A stretch of 64,000 bases of DNA, from NCBI RefSeq assembly GCF_016859285.1, contig NC_053403.1, positions 2,656,448 through 2,720,447 of the forward strand, written 5' to 3'. The stretch is from Xiphias gladius. Its lineage: Eukaryota > Chordata > Actinopteri > Istiophoriformes > Xiphiidae. This document shows positions 25,284 to 37,286 of this stretch, piece after piece (the stretch's first letter is position 1; every line of letters begins with the position of its first letter). A program made the translations under genes and the position numbers. A model generated the notes under the pieces. That model made no database searches. It worked only from the letters and a program-made list of their open reading frames with translations, and had not been told where the DNA came from.

Positions 25284-26396
25284 CTTGGAGCAAAAATAAC
25301 GTCCTTCTCAATGCTGAATTTAACCGGCGTCATTTCAGTCTAGAAAACGTTTATAGGTCGTGTTTTTCTTGGTTTTCTGGGAAATTAATTAGAGTGTTTA
25401 TAAAGAAAAAGAAAAACATTGAAATAAAAAATTAAATGAACCCACAAGTTTAGCGGAACAACAAGTCAAGGCATGAAATCGGCCTGTTTATTGATATAAC
25501 AGGCCTGTTTGAGTCTACGCCTTCCAATTTGAAATCAATTGAGGTCACTATGGAAACCGGTCGCGGTCGCTCTACCGTGATTGAAATGCCTCCAATTTAA
25601 AAAGACGTTATTGTAACGTCGCGGGTTTTTTTTTTTCTTTGTGCCGCAGACAGATTTTAAACCATTTTAAACTTTAGTTTTATCACTTTAATTTTCAACG
25701 TGAATTCCGAGAAGGCCGGATTTTCGTCCTGATGGAGGAAGACGAGCGTCGGTCGAAGTTCGCTCGAATCTCCTCGTTGAGAACCGAACTCGCTCTGCTC
25801 ATGAACACGTTTAAACACCGCAGGATGTTTTCCGTCCTGCGTAAAAGCGCCACAAACTTTTCTCACAAAAACAAAAAAGAGAAATAGCTGCAAGTGAAGT
25901 TCCTCTTACTTGTCGGGTATCTGGGCTCCGGGTTGCTGTACCACGCCGCCGCCGCCGCCCCCCCGCTCCTCACAGACTCCTGGTAGGACGGCAGGTCCCC
26001 CACGTTCCCGATGCCGCTGTTGCAGAACCCGCCGACGGCCCCGGAGAACTGCGGCACCCCGTGAGGCACATGATAGGGCCCGCTGGGTCCCAGAGCGGCG
26101 GCTGCTGCGGTGGCTGAGGAAGAGGAGGAGGAGGAGGATGAAGAGGAGGAGGAGGACAGGTGATGGTGGTGGTGGTGATGGTGATGGTGGTGGAGATGAG
26201 GCGGCTGATGCTGCTGCGGCTGCTGCTGATGCTGCATACCGGGCTGGGAGACCTGCGACTGCCGGTAGGCGCCGAGCGGGGACCCGAGGCTCCCCGCGGC
26301 GGGATCCATACCTCCAAACCTCCGGTAGCTGTCCTCCATCGGGCTCAAAATGTCTGTGACTGAGAAGGGGGTGGAGTGCTTTGGGCTGAAGGACAT
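24607..26396 (-). CDS. nkx2.4: NK2-class homeodomain transcription factor Nkx2.4, two exons, 387 aa
   Basis: Nuclear homeodomain factor of the Nkx2.1/2.4 group, known for ventral forebrain, hypothalamic and thyroid expression. Exon 1 is 26396-25910 (donor GTAAGA), exon 2 is 25283-24607 (stop TAG). A split Ile codon gives ...[16 protein letters not shown]. Residues about 7-28 form the TN/Groucho-binding motif ([20 protein letters not shown]). A H11-L-S14 low-complexity run follows at about 70-95. The homeodomain lies at about 200-259 ([20 protein letters not shown], then [19 protein letters not shown]). There is Q8 near the end, and the C-terminus LLYGRTW is diagnostic of Nkx2.1/2.4. Position next to xrn2 favours nkx2.4 over nkx2.1. 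The NK2-specific domain is degraded ([17 protein letters not shown]). Start chosen at [13 protein letters not shown], the family N-terminus. Which ohnolog (a/b) is unresolved. Confidence 0.94.
25910..26396 (-). CDS. nkx2.4: nkx2.4 exon 1
   Basis: 162 codons plus one base. It carries the TN motif, the His and Ser homopolymers (11 His codons, 14 Ser codons) and the family-typical stretch [20 protein letters not shown] followed by [11 protein letters not shown]. The 626-base intron to exon 2 (25284-25909) is AT-rich with no recognised content. Confidence 0.92.
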
Positions 26397-28600
26397 GGTG
26401 CGGTAACCCCGTGCCCTCCGGTCCGGTCCGCTGCTGCCTCGTGCTGGATGTGGTGGGGTCTGTCCGGCGGCTGTCTGCCTGCGTCCCCCCTCCCTCCCTC
26501 CGGCTTCTTGCTTCTTCCGTCTCCCTGGGAAGAAGTCCAGCTGATCGGCTGCAGGAGGAGGCGAGTTGCCCTTATCCCGCTGGACTCGGACTCCAACACA
26601 TGGAGGGGCGGAGCGACGCGGACACCGCCGCCAACAATGGCAATTGACATTACAGAGGTAAGTGGAGAAAATGGTTTGGACCCATTTGCTGCTGCTGCTG
26701 CTGCTGCTGCTCGGTTTACAAGGACTGACCCACAGTGGAAAGACACGGAGTCCCAGACTCCAGATTCCCTCCAACTCTCAGATGAGGGTCACTGGTGCTT
26801 ATGAGGACTTGTATCACACTGTCCAGTTGTCGCCACACCGGCCCATGTACACATTTGCTCAGGTGGTTAAAAACCGGTAACTCGTATTATGAGCACGTCT
26901 ATCGGGTCTCGACCGAGCTGAAACCCCCACAGCGGGTCACCGGCTGTGCCCGTGTCTGGGGATTTATAGGTCGACGTAGACCAGCATTTATTCACACTCC
27001 GACGATCTCCAGCTTCGGTCCTGCGTCCTGCTTAGGTCCCCCGCTGGTCCCGGTTCCAGGACTGCACTTCCCGCTCCGACTTTTGACGCGGCTTCTCCTC
27101 CTCCCGTGCGCGTCGTGTGCGCGCCGCTCCGTCGTCTCGGTTTCGTTTCCGATTGCGCCCGGAGCGATCTAAGCGGCAGCCTGGGCGCAGGGCGGCGACC
27201 GGACGCTGACCTGCCGTCTCGACCGGGTTCAGCCACAGTTTCGTTTCCCGCCCGCAACGGCCACTGCTCGAGCACCGTTGCGTCTCCGGTGTTGGCGGCG
27301 GCTGCACAGACGCAGAGCCGCGTTAAGTGTGTTGGGGGAGAGTTCGGGCAGAGGGTCAGGGTCGTTTTCGATAAATCCAGCATCCTCGTGTTGACGGTGT
27401 CAGGGTGACCTGCCTGAAATCAGACTGATTTAAACTCGTTTACCGGCCGTGAAACTGAGCTGATCCACTCGCCGTTTTTTTTGCTCTTTTGCAGATTGTA
27501 AAGTTCCAGTAATAACAAGAGGATTCGTGCTGAAAACACATTTCTCCGTAGTTTATTTGAAGTTGAATCTTGCACATTTGAATTTGGACTTTTCTGTTGT
27601 TCTCATTTTCCCTCCTCTTCTTCTTCTTAGTTGGGACTTTTACGGCGAATTCCCGTTTTTAAACCGCGCCGCTGTCCCGCCGGTTGAATGAGGAGTGAAT
27701 CATTTCTGAGAGCCATGAAAATCACCCAAACGCAGCAGTTAACGTTCCTCCGGCCTGTTTTTATTGCTGCGTGTTGCTCCTCATTTCTTCCCGTTTGAAT
27801 TCTTTACTTAAACCCACTTTACTACTAATTAATTCACATGACTCCTTATGGCTCTAATTCTAACTGAAGCTTAAATTCACTTAAGATCGAAATTCTACTA
27901 AAGGACAAACTGCTTCACGTCACCGTTTTGACTTTGCTCGTTAGTTTTGTGACTTTTTTCCCTCCTACGTTATTTAAGAGAGAAATTTAAACTGTTCTCT
28001 AACTTTTCAGTCAACAGTTGTGTGTGTTTCCTGCAGGTTCCACCTTCAGACCTGCAGGTTCAGCTCAGCTCAGTTCAGTTCAGCTCAGCTCAGTCTCAGT
28101 TCCGTCGTCCCCGCTGACTGGAAACAGGCCGAGCAGCCAATCACCTGCTGACCTGCAGCGTCGCGTCACTTGGCGTCCTCCTAGTCACTTTTCCCGCCGG
28201 CTCGATTAAAAACGAGCCTTCCCCCGTCGCTCTCCGGTGAACCGTCCATCTCCAGGAGGGACCGGGACCGGGCCGGGGCTTCGTGCTGCTGCAGGCGGGA
28301 GGACAGGTAACCCCCCTCCGGGATCCAGAGCGAGCGGGAGACACTTGCTGCGGAGGGCTGGAGTGGCCTGGGGGTGTTTACAGATGTTGGTAGCTCCTGT
28401 AACAGCTGTATCAACAGCAGTTTGTTGTGAGTAATTAGAGCAGAAAGAGCTTTTTATGAAAAGATCTCCTCTGATGTTACTCTAATATTCCTGTGGGCAC
28501 CGACTTTCCCTCCAAAGTTTTCCGCGGGACTTTTTATATTTGTTAGTTTATTGAGTTTTTAAGGTGGATTCGTTCAAAAGGCGCCGGAAACCCACGTCCT
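26397..28600. other. upstream region of nkx2.4, CpG-rich
   Basis: The 5' flank and probable 5' UTR of nkx2.4, GC- and CpG-rich to about 27330 (for example GTGCGCGTCGTGTGCGCGCC near 27105). A short (CTG)7-like run at 26690-26710 and a tandem CAGCTCAGCTCAGTTCAG block at 28060-28100 are present. The transcription start cannot be placed by eye. Confidence 0.45.
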
Positions 28601-28730
28601 ATAAAACCGCTATGATATTACAGGTGCCACACGTTGCCCCGGGCGCCCGGAAGTGTCTGCTCTCCTAATGGATCTATGCCACTTTTTGGTGACTTTTCCG
28701 AAACTGTGATAACATCGCGATAGTCGCATA

Positions 28731-28748
28731 GTGTGTGTGTGTGTTTGT

Positions 28749-28815
<67 letters not shown>
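28731..28815. repeat. (GT)n microsatellite
   Basis: 85 bases of nearly pure GT on the plus strand, interrupted by two TTTG units near the start. Confidence 0.95.
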
Positions 28816-28816
<1 letters not shown>

Positions 28817-29885
28817 CGGTTTCCGACGGGTCTCAGGTGAGTGTCATTACCCCGTCGGCGTTTCCGACCCCTGAACATAACAGGGGCTGGATGCCGCGGT
28901 GCCCGCAGGCTCGGTAAAGTACCTCCGCTGCTGCCCTTTCCAGAGAGGGCCACGGGCCCCCGCACGGCGGTCCACGCGGCCCCTCGCTCTCTCACTCGTG
29001 TGTTTTTCCCTTTTTTGTTTTTGTGTTTTCGTCCGCAGGGCGAGTGCCGCGACGGCCCCGCTGGGATTTAGGGGCAGCCCTTGTCTACCTGCCCGCGGCG
29101 AGTGTCCTTCGGTGAGGAATCGGCTGCTTCGTTCACACCACGGCGGCTTTAACCGGCCCCGATGGTTTAAAGTAAGTCGCGGTCACCGGTTGTTCTTGGA
29201 GTGCGGGGGTCGCAGGAAGGCGCTGACGGGCTCCAACCCGCGGCCTGAGTTCGATTCCCCTCGGGTCAGATGCGCGGTAACGTTACCACATCGGAAGGTG
29301 TTGTGCCACGGACATCGCGCCTCTGACCTCCCTCTACCAGTTTTTTTTTTTTTTGCTTGGGGTCAAAGGTGCTGCAACCGGTTCTCTGTTTCCCGGGGTT
29401 TCCACACCGGGGAGCTCATGATGCGGAGCTCTACTCCAGCGACCGGTTGCCGTGTCCGTGTTGTGTGTAATAATGTTCCGGACTCAGAGTGGGTTCAGTG
29501 CATCAACACGATGTTTTACTTTTTCTTGACTCCCCTTCACCGGCTTTACCCTCCCACACTCCCGTCATATTTCCGACCTGGGCATCTTCTGTGACTGACA
29601 GCTGTCTTTATCTCCCCGGTACCGGTTTTTACTCGTTTATTTATTCTGAATATGGGGTTTTTAATAAGCTGGGGCCGAGGAAGAAATAAAGCCAGTGGCA
29701 TTTCTTCCCCTCAACTTTTCAAGATGGGGCTGGAGAATCCCTTCAAACAGCATTTTAGGCTTTTGTGACTGAAAACAGTTGATTTGCATCCTGTTAAATT
29801 TCAAATAACTGTGTTTTTATTCATGTAGTGTTGGTCACTGAGATGTGGTTTCCAAAGGTACATCATTTGCATCTGAACTCCCCAT
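28816..29885. other. intergenic DNA between nkx2.4 and nkx2.2, nothing recognised
   Basis: GC-rich to about 29480, then AT-rich. A B-box-like GAGTTCGATTCCCCTC near 29250 has no matching A box or tRNA fold, so no RNA gene is called. Confidence 0.4.
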
Positions 29886-30215
29886 TGAGCTCTTCAGCAG
29901 CCAATTACACCAACATTAAAATTTCTTTCTCTTTCCCTGAAAGCCACGGACCAAACCACCAAGAGCCCGGACCTCCAGTCCCCTCGCTTTCTCTCCTGCA
30001 GTCTGGTTTGATTTGGAGAAATGTGAAACACCATGAAATATGAGAGCGAGCGGCCGTAAATTGGAAGCGGCCTCGCGCACAAAGAGGAGAAATCTTTTCT
30101 GTGTTTGCAGGGACACATTCACGTCTTTCTTCCCTTTCAAAGGCTCCATCTCCAGATTTACATCCATCTGAAGCTGCTTCACTCGGCTCTGTAAAGATGA
30201 ATGTCGCCAGGCTCT
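29885..30215. promoter_or_regulatory. candidate conserved non-coding element between nkx2.4 and nkx2.2
   Basis: A non-repetitive block including CAGCCAATTACACCAACATT, CGTAAATTGGAAGCGGCC, TTTGCAGGGACACATTCACG and CCATCTGAAGCTGCTTCAC, followed by an AT microsatellite-like stretch at 30255-30290. The position and composition fit a distal enhancer. There is no coding frame. Confidence 0.3.
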
Positions 30216-31170
30216 GAAGGTGAGTGAACTCCCTTCTTCCAGGTTTTTTTTTTTTTAAATATATATTTATATATATTATAATATAAAATCGTCCTGCAAG
30301 TCAGAGAAGGAAATCTTTTTTTTTTTCACGTCTGTTTTTCTGAGGAAGCAGCGGCGTCCTTGACCTCAGTTTTTCTGACTGAGAAGAGAGAGACTTTATC
30401 AAACCTTTCAAAGTGTTTGAGTTAATTTGCAGGTAAATCAGGACGGAGAAGAAGAAAAAAGAAGCAGCAGCCATGAGCTGAATATGAGCTGTTTCACTTC
30501 TGTTAGATCTGTCAGGGTTTTCTGGTTAGAAACGTTGACACATCTGCCCAGAGGATTTTACAGTTTTACTACGATATCACAGTGTGAGTCGACATTACTG
30601 TTGACACACACAGTACATCTGTAAACTGGATTTCGAGGGTCTGAGCGACGCTTCCTGTGATAAAACTGTGCATCTAAACTTGTGCTCCAGAATTAAACCT
30701 AAATCTTTGAGTTCGACCTGATGTGTCGCAGCCCGAGAGCTCTGACGCTTGTTGTCCTCCCTTTCACTTTATTGTACTGGAAATGTTGTGTTTTTAGAAA
30801 AACGGGTTTTCTTCTAATTCTGCATTTGCACCAAGCATCGGCCGAACGAAAACGATTTCCACGAGCAATGTTGGCCTGCGGGCACGTCGTCCCAAGGTTT
30901 CCTGGGTTTGCTTGAGAAGTGCAAAGGAGTGACAGCGCAGATAATTCTTCCCAAATCTACCGTACATCAGGCCATTTCCTTAGGCTCCGTTATCTCACCT
31001 CAAGTCTGAAATATTCCCTGCTGGAGGCAGGTCCACCGACACACGTCAGGCTGAATGACACTGAAGTAACTGGGTTTTTCGTTTTTGTTTTTCTTCAGCC
31101 CAAACCAAACAATGAGCCAGTTTCAACCCAAATGACATCAAAACGCTTTTCTTCGTTAAAAACCACCCTG
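30215..31170. other. intergenic DNA, nothing firmly recognised
   Basis: Mixed-composition sequence. The stretch 30720-31040 is non-repetitive and might be conserved, but I see no diagnostic motif. Confidence 0.4.
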
Positions 31171-31372
31171 CATATACACTCAGTTGTCAGTTTATTAGGA
31201 ACAGCTCGCTAACACGAAGGCCGTCTAATACGAGGGTCCTGCAATAAATCCTCCTCTTTCAATGTTCAGTTCCTACTGAAACTGTTTTAGAGGCGATGGC
31301 TCGAGGTGGAGGCCGCAGCTTGTGGTGCTGTTGGGTTGTAGTTACACTGAGATGTGTTTGTAACAGTGAGAC
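31171..31372 (+). repeat. MITE fragment, CAGTTGTCAGTTTATTAGG family, copy 1
   Basis: Begins ATATACACTCAGTTGTCAGT and TTTATTAGGAACA, then GTCCTGCAATAAATCCTCCT and GAAACTGTTTTAGAGGCGAT. The same blocks occur at 34687 and in the palindromic element at 57656-58122. This copy lacks the opposite end. Confidence 0.65.
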
Positions 31373-31424
31373 TGGCAAAATCAGGGGGACGACATATCCG
31401 AAACACCTGTCAGTATAAAAGTGT

Positions 31425-32195
31425 TTTATTTTATAGAGATGTGCCCAGGGTTGCGACATTGGGCAGACATTCCACGAGCGCCAAGCGGCTTTCGCCCGTC
31501 TCTTAACCGAGGGGAGAGGCCTCCGTCTGGACACTCTGCCAGGATCGGGTGGAGGGCTTCCCTCTGGAAGTTTCTCCCTTCTCCACACGGGATCTCTGGA
31601 GCTCAGGAGGTGACCGTCGGGTCCCTCGGTCCCTTCTCCCCTTCTCCCCCCCGGGCAGGCCGGCTCCAGAGTCCTGGTCGTTCCGAACTTCTTCCATTGA
31701 AGAATCGTGGAGGCGACTCTTCTCTTGGGAACCTCCAATGCAGCAGAATTTTTTTCTTTTTTTTCGTAGCCTTCCCCGGATCTGGTGCCTCAACACAATC
31801 CCGCCCCTGAGCTCTGCAGGTAAACCCTTCCACCTCTGATGTGCGCTGTCAGCTGTGAGACCTTTATACAGACAGGTGTGTGCCTTTCCAAACCACCTGA
31901 GTTCACCGCCGGCGGACTCCAGCCAAGGCGTAGAAACGGGAGGCACCTGAGCTAAAAATCGCAGCGAAGGCTCTGAATGCTAATGTCAACGTGATATTTC
32001 AGTTTTTGCTTTTTAATAAATTTGCAAAAATTTCTAAAATTCTCTTCTGGCTTTGTCATTATGGGAAATCGAGTGAAGCCTGACAAGTGGAAAAATTGAA
32101 TTAAAACAATTTTAGCGTAAAGCTGCAACGTAACAAGACGTGAGAACAAGTGAAGGGGTCTGAAGAGTTTCTGAAAGCACCGTACGTCACCTTAT
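31425..32195 (-). mobile_element. Tc1-like DNA transposon, 5' terminal half, decayed
   Basis: Read on the minus strand, the 5' inverted-repeat region is at about 32195-31960. Its complement contains CGTGATATTTCAGTTTTTGC, AATAAATTTGCAAAAATTTC and GCTTTGTCATTATGGG, all typical of fish Tc1-like elements. The transposase N-terminal half follows to about 31430, shifted between frames. Recognisable pieces are VEAPDPGKATKKK, ILQWKKFGTTRTL and VSRRRPLPSVKRRAKA, from the HTH DNA-binding region up to the start of the catalytic domain. The DDE catalytic part and the 3' end are missing. It is inactive. Transposase is the cut-and-paste recombinase of such elements. Confidence 0.8.
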
Positions 32196-32589
32196 AATCC
32201 TGTAATTCTGACCTTCACCAAGGCAGATTGCATCGTAGGGCTGTTGCGTTTGACCGTGTTAGCTTTTAGCCGCACGTCAGCGCTCTCTCGCGGCAAACCG
32301 TGACGTCTCTGAGTGGCCTAAAATGTCCCGAAAATAATTCTGAAAAACCGGGCCCGGCTGAGACGCGTTACCGTCTCCGCTGAAAGCGTAGAAATAAAGA
32401 AGGCGGAGCACGGGAGAGAAAGCAGACCCCGCTGCAGGAGACTCCAAAATATACCGGTCACAGTTACTTAGCAAAGGCGTCCAGTGGCATTGGCCCGGTC
32501 ACGTGTAAATAGCGAAGTGCTCAGGAGATGCTGCCGTCACTTGTGGCATTAAAGGGACAAGATGTTCCACATTTTAGGACCAAGTCCGG

Positions 32590-32805
32590 CAGTGCTAGTC
32601 CACTGGTTCCTACTGGAGACGTAAATCTCTACAACAGCTCACAAACATATAGTTTCTTTTTTTTTTTTTTTTAAAGACTCATTAACTTCAAACTAAAACA
32701 GCTGCTCGCTGAAGTTTTTAATCAAACAAACAGGAGGACACAGTGCACTGGTTGGGGACTATTTTCAGCGGCGGATGAATCCACATTTGGTGCCTCTAGT
32801 GAGCA
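32590..32805. repeat. dispersed repeat, copy 2 of the family at 6820
   Basis: TCCACTGGTTCCTACTGGAG, GACGTAAATCTCTAC, GGTTGGGGACTATTTTCAGC, GGCGGATGAATCCACATTTG and GTGCCTCTAG match the 6820-7040 block in order. A T17 run is internal. Confidence 0.6.
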
Positions 32806-34686
32806 GGACGACTGCACCTTTTTTGCTTGAAGTCTGGCCTCTTTTTCTTTTTTTTCCCCAACTTCCCCTTCAAAGTTTTCCGGTGCCAGCCAGCTTTCCC
32901 GCTCCTTTGTGTGGGGCGTCACTACAACGCGCTGACTCAGACGCTTTAGTGTCTCTGCTCCTGTGTTTTTAATCCCCAGAAACTTTACGGGGAAACGGGG
33001 ACGATTCTCTTTTTCACTGCAGCTCTGAAATTTCCAACCCAAAAATGTTTCTCTCCTTTTCTTGAGTCCAGGTTCTCGCATGGTGACAGTGGTGCTCTGA
33101 GCCAAACCAAGTGTGGCGTTGACTCATGTCTCTGACCGAAGCTGAAGGTGGGGTAGGAGGTGGGGGAGACACTTACTACACCCTCTATTTGTATGCATCT
33201 TTTTTTTTTTTTCCCCTCTCCCCTCCCTTTTACATTTCCTGCCTCGTCGTTTCCTTTCATTTCCCCCTTCTGCAGACTCTGGTCCTCCGCACGTCTCTGT
33301 GTCCGTCTCCCCTCAGTTTAATCCTTGGCTCTCTGGAGGAGCATTAGGCCAAGCAGCTGGGGCCCCTGAACGCCTCTTGAAAAAGCCAGTCCTCTCCAAC
33401 CGGGAGGGGGGAGGAGGAGACGCCCAGACCACCTGGCTCCTGAAACGTAGAACAATCCACCAACCTACAAGTCCACACTGAGGGGAGGGGGGGACTGATG
33501 TGACGCACCCTCTGGTGGCCACAACTCCTGGGAACTAAAACAAGCGGTGTCCCAGTTCTGTCTTTCTTTCTAAGGAGATACTAGAAGCTGGAATAAAAAG
33601 GACAAAGCTCGTGTTATTCTGTGTTTTTTCTTGCTGTCAAAAAAAAAATCCCATAAAAAGACTTAAGTTGTTAAATATTTGTCAGTAAAGCTGAAGTTGA
33701 ACACACTGACTAATGCTTTTCGTAATCCAGCCCCGGCAGTTTAGAACCGGGAGCAGCACCGTTCGAAGCCGAGGCAGATGTAGACGGAGAGGAGCGGCCT
33801 GCACGTGGTCCCGGGTCTTCAACCGAGGTCTCATTTTTCGGCTGAATCAAAAGTCCGTCCGGAGCTGTTGTCAGAGCAACAAGCCCCGTAAGTCCAGTCA
33901 GCTGGATCGCGGCCGAGGCGTTTCAGATCGAACCCCGAACATGAAGGAATCTTCAGACGTACCCTTAGGCTTTCTTAGACGTACCCTGAGGCTACTGCGG
34001 AGGGCTAGTTGTGGTGTTAGGAGAGAACACGCAGGTTACTGTAAAATCCCTACGATCTGTTGGCGCAATTATCACAATTAAATTTTCATGATATGCGGTT
34101 ACCAAGGCGTGATAGAACAAAATAAGATTAAGGTGCATCAAATAAATTAGCACCGGCCCAGAAGGAACGAACTGATACTTTCTGCCAGTGTTTTCGCACG
34201 TTCACACTGGTACGCGCTGCCTCCGGGAAATAGCCGTATCCTCGCACTCTAAACCCTGAGCCCGACAACCAGCTCTCGGCGTCTCCCGCCTGCTCGGGTT
34301 TTAGAGAACTAACTGTCACGAAAGCCTGACAACTTGAAACAGTCTGAGAAACTCATTTGAGTATTCTGGGACGGAGCTTAGCTTTAAAGGGGCCCTTATG
34401 TAAGTTTTCTCTAACGCTAAACGAGGTCTCCTGCTGGGAGCTGGTGGTGGTGGTGGTGGTCGCCAGGAGCTCCAGCCGCCGTTGCGTTTACAAGACGAGG
34501 GGTTAGACCGCGTCCTCCGGACAGCGCTGCCTCTTCATCCTCTCACGTTGGACCGAGGACGGACCGGACGCCGCAGCGACGCGCTATCGGAGAGCGAAGA
34601 GACGGGCCAGCTGGTTAGCGTGCTAACCTCAGTAAAAGAAAAGAGGTGAAAGAAGTGTCTCTGCTGCTACCACCGCTGGCTTTATC
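32806..34686. other. intergenic DNA, no gene recognised
   Basis: Pyrimidine- and T-rich stretches (33200-33270) and moderately GC-rich sequence with no repeat family I can name and no open frame resembling a known protein. A short GGT repeat lies at 34443-34460. Confidence 0.4.
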
Positions 34687-34795
34687 ATATACTCGGTTAG
34701 CAGTTTATTAGGTACACCTAGCTGGAATGAATGCGGTGGAAGACTACGGTCCTGCAGCCTCCGAAATGTTTCAGCAGTTTCAGCAAACGCTGACC
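34687..34795 (+). repeat. MITE fragment, CAGTTTATTAGG family, copy 2
   Basis: ATACTCGGTTAGCAGTTTAT followed by TAGGTACACCTAGCTGGAAT and GGTCCTGCAGCC, the left end of the element also seen at 31171 and 57656. Confidence 0.6.
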
Positions 34796-35093
34796 AACAG
34801 TAAAACACGGAGGAGACTGGGAGCTGGTGTAAACGACGCAGGGTTGAAGACATTCACTAAGGGTTCTGGAGATAATGTGTATTCAACCCTAAATATACTG
34901 CACACACAGTGTGTTGTGGTGAGAAAATCATTGAACGTAAATATACCCGTGTTTTTGGGGAGCAGAGCCCCTGAACCTCAAAGCTTGACATTTTTAAAAA
35001 AAATGCATCCAGAAACATTTTGTTCGCAAGTTATTGAACTTGTTGCCCCGAATCCCGAAAGATCGGTTGGTTGTTCTTTATACAACATAACGT

Positions 35094-35155
35094 GTGTGTG
35101 TGTGTGCGTGTGAGAGAGAGTGTGTGCGTGTGAGAGAGAGTGTGTGTGTGTGTCA
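35094..35155. repeat. imperfect (GT)n/(GA)n microsatellite
   Basis: GTGTGTGTGCGTGTGAGAGA units repeated twice, ending in pure GT. Confidence 0.85.
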
Positions 35156-35605
35156 TTAAAAAAAAAAAACCTACATGTCACATTTTTTCAGATTCAAACC
35201 AGCGAAACATGAGACACTCAAAATAAAACACTTCATTCACAATCAACCTTTTTTTTTTTATGTTGCTTCCTGTGATATTTTATATTTTTCTTTCTTTCTC
35301 TATTTTTCTTTTTTCTTTCTTCTTTTTTTTTTTTTTTTTTTTTTTTCATCAAGGTTACATCGTGGTCACACATTTCAGCCTGTACCTGTGGGGGGGGGGG
35401 GGGGTGGAGAAAGCCTCCATCTTGACCTGGTTACAGTGCGCAGGGAAAAGGTCAGAGGTCACGCGTCCAGAAGTGGTCTTCAGAAATCATTCAGCGTGTT
35501 TGCCTGCAGGTCGACGGAGGTCAAGGCGCCGTCACTGCGCCACTTGGCTGCTAAAGACACATTAAGAAACATGGGAAACACTCGTACGTCTGCAGCTCAG
35601 TGCGT

Positions 35606-35650
35606 GAGTGTGTGTGTGTGTGTGTGTGTGCGTGTGTGTGTGTGTGCGCC
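35606..35650. repeat. (GT)n microsatellite
   Basis: GT dinucleotides with single GC interruptions. A poly-T run (35318-35346) and a G14 run (about 35391-35404) lie just upstream. Confidence 0.9.
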
Positions 35651-35839
35651 TGCGTGCGGAGCTCTCTGCTGAGTGTTTAAGTGATGCTGAGACACACTGG
35701 AGCTCCACAGCGCCATCATGAGGTTGGTCTCATTTTTATTAATGAATTATAAGTGAGCTCAACATCGACTGAAGAGATTAAATATTAAATAATTTTAATC
35801 TGTGTTGCAAAACTTTATTATAATAATCTAAATAGTAGA

Positions 35840-36395
35840 TTTTTTTTGAGGTACTTGTACTCGATCACTTCCCTTTTCTGCTAGTTTACACTTCTACTCT
35901 ACTTTGGTTCAGATGGAAACATTGTGGTTTTTACTCCAATGCAGTTACTTGAGAGAACAAAACTCAACTTCCGGTTCAAAGCCGTGACGAGCTTACGTTT
36001 GTCACACGGCGGAAAGATTGACCCCTTACAAAAAATAAGACATCAACCCCGAACCTCTAATGCTTTCATTTAATCAACTGGCCCCATGTTTCACACACAG
36101 AAATAAAAAAATTGGAGAAAAGTCCAAAAAGTAAATCGAGACTTTGTTTTTTCTTCTCTCCTCTCCCATAAATCCTCTCGTGACCCCTCAGGTTTTCCTG
36201 GTGACCCTTTACATTGGCCTCAGGTTTTTGCATGTTGAGTACTTTTACCTAGGATACTCTAAGTACATTTAGCTGATGATACTTTTGTACTTAAGTAGTA
36301 TTTTGATTCTGCAGGACTTTTACTTGTAATGGAGTATTTTCAAGTTGTTTTTTTTTTTACTGAAGTGAAGGATCTGAGTGGTTCTTCCACCACTG
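35840..36395. repeat. interspersed fish repeat (GGACTTTTACTTGTAATGGAG family)
   Basis: GTACTTGTACTCGATCACTT and CTACTCTACTTTGGTTCAGA in the left part. GTTGAGTACTTTTACC, TACTTTTGTACTTAAGTAG, GACTTTTACTTGTAATGGAG and TTCTTCCACCACTGGG in the right part. I remember this arrangement as a common interspersed repeat of percomorph genomes. Non-coding; the middle is diverged. Confidence 0.55.
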
Positions 36396-37227
36396 GGAAA
36401 CCACAAACCCCCTTTTAGTCTGATCAGCCTCGCTGCTTCTGACTGACTGACTGACGGACGTACGTGACCCTTTTCTCTTCTGTCCTCATGCATTGGGAGA
36501 AATGAAAAACAAACACTTTCAGTCTGCAAAACAGCAAATTGGTGCTCCAACAGGTGGTGTTTCCAAAAAAAAAAAAGAGGATTTCAGGATTGAAGTTTTC
36601 ATAGCAGAGCTTCGGTCTGCGAAATTCTCAAGACAAAGCGCTGCACTCGGAACTTCAGCCTCGAAACCTCAAACAGCAAAGAGCCGAAACACGTGAATAC
36701 GTCTGAGTTCTCATGGTCGTGGCATTTTAAAGTAAAACGAGACTGATTCTAATCGAACCAGCGTCTGTTCATTTCCTCAGGGCTACAGCAGAGGTCAGAC
36801 TTTCAAACGGTGACGGCTGCCGTGCTGTTTTCATTTGCTTGCTTTATTATTATTGTTACAGAGTCTGACTTCACCATAAGTGCGACATTCATACGGGATG
36901 AAATAATGTCTGTGGCTGTTCTTCACTGCATCCGCTGACTATTTCTGTTCCGCATCCACCACAAAGTCGGTTTTGACTCAGGGCACCAGGCCCTGTGGTG
37001 GGGGGGGCAGCTCGGCGTTGACCCACGGAGGCCAACGGGCCCTTTTTCACAGCAGACATCCTGACCTGTCCCAGTGGGGGGGGGGGCACAAGCGTTAGTC
37101 GCCTCCGTTAACCATGGCTCTGCCCCACAGCTGGACCCCGCAGCTGGATTCCGCCGTCGGCCATGCGACGGTTTACCCCCGGACCTTTTCCCACCGTCAC
37201 CTGGCTCTTTCGCCTTCTTCAGTCAAG

Positions 37228-37229
<2 letters not shown>
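36396..37229. other. intergenic DNA, nothing recognised
   Basis: Mixed composition with short poly-A and poly-G runs (36565-36577, 37077-37086). No gene-like or repeat-family signal seen. Confidence 0.4.

Positions 37230-37285
<56 letters not shown>
37230..37285. repeat. (GT)n microsatellite
   Basis: 56 bases of uninterrupted GT. C-rich (37340-37350) and G-rich (37486-37501) runs follow. Confidence 0.95.

Positions 37286-37286
<1 letters not shown>

Noticed and set aside
24497-25435. Plus-strand open frames opposite nkx2.4
   Set aside because: They are shadows of the GC-rich coding exon; the sequence makes leucine/arginine-rich nonsense with no domain.
25863-26774. 303-codon minus-strand open frame that extends nkx2.4 exon 1 upstream and into the intron
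   Set aside because: Upstream of 26396 the residues do not match the family, and [13 protein letters not shown] is the standard N-terminus. Downstream of 25910 the frame runs through a GTAAGA donor.
29240-29270. tRNA-like B box GAGTTCGATTCCCCTC
   Set aside because: No A box at the right spacing and no cloverleaf could be drawn.
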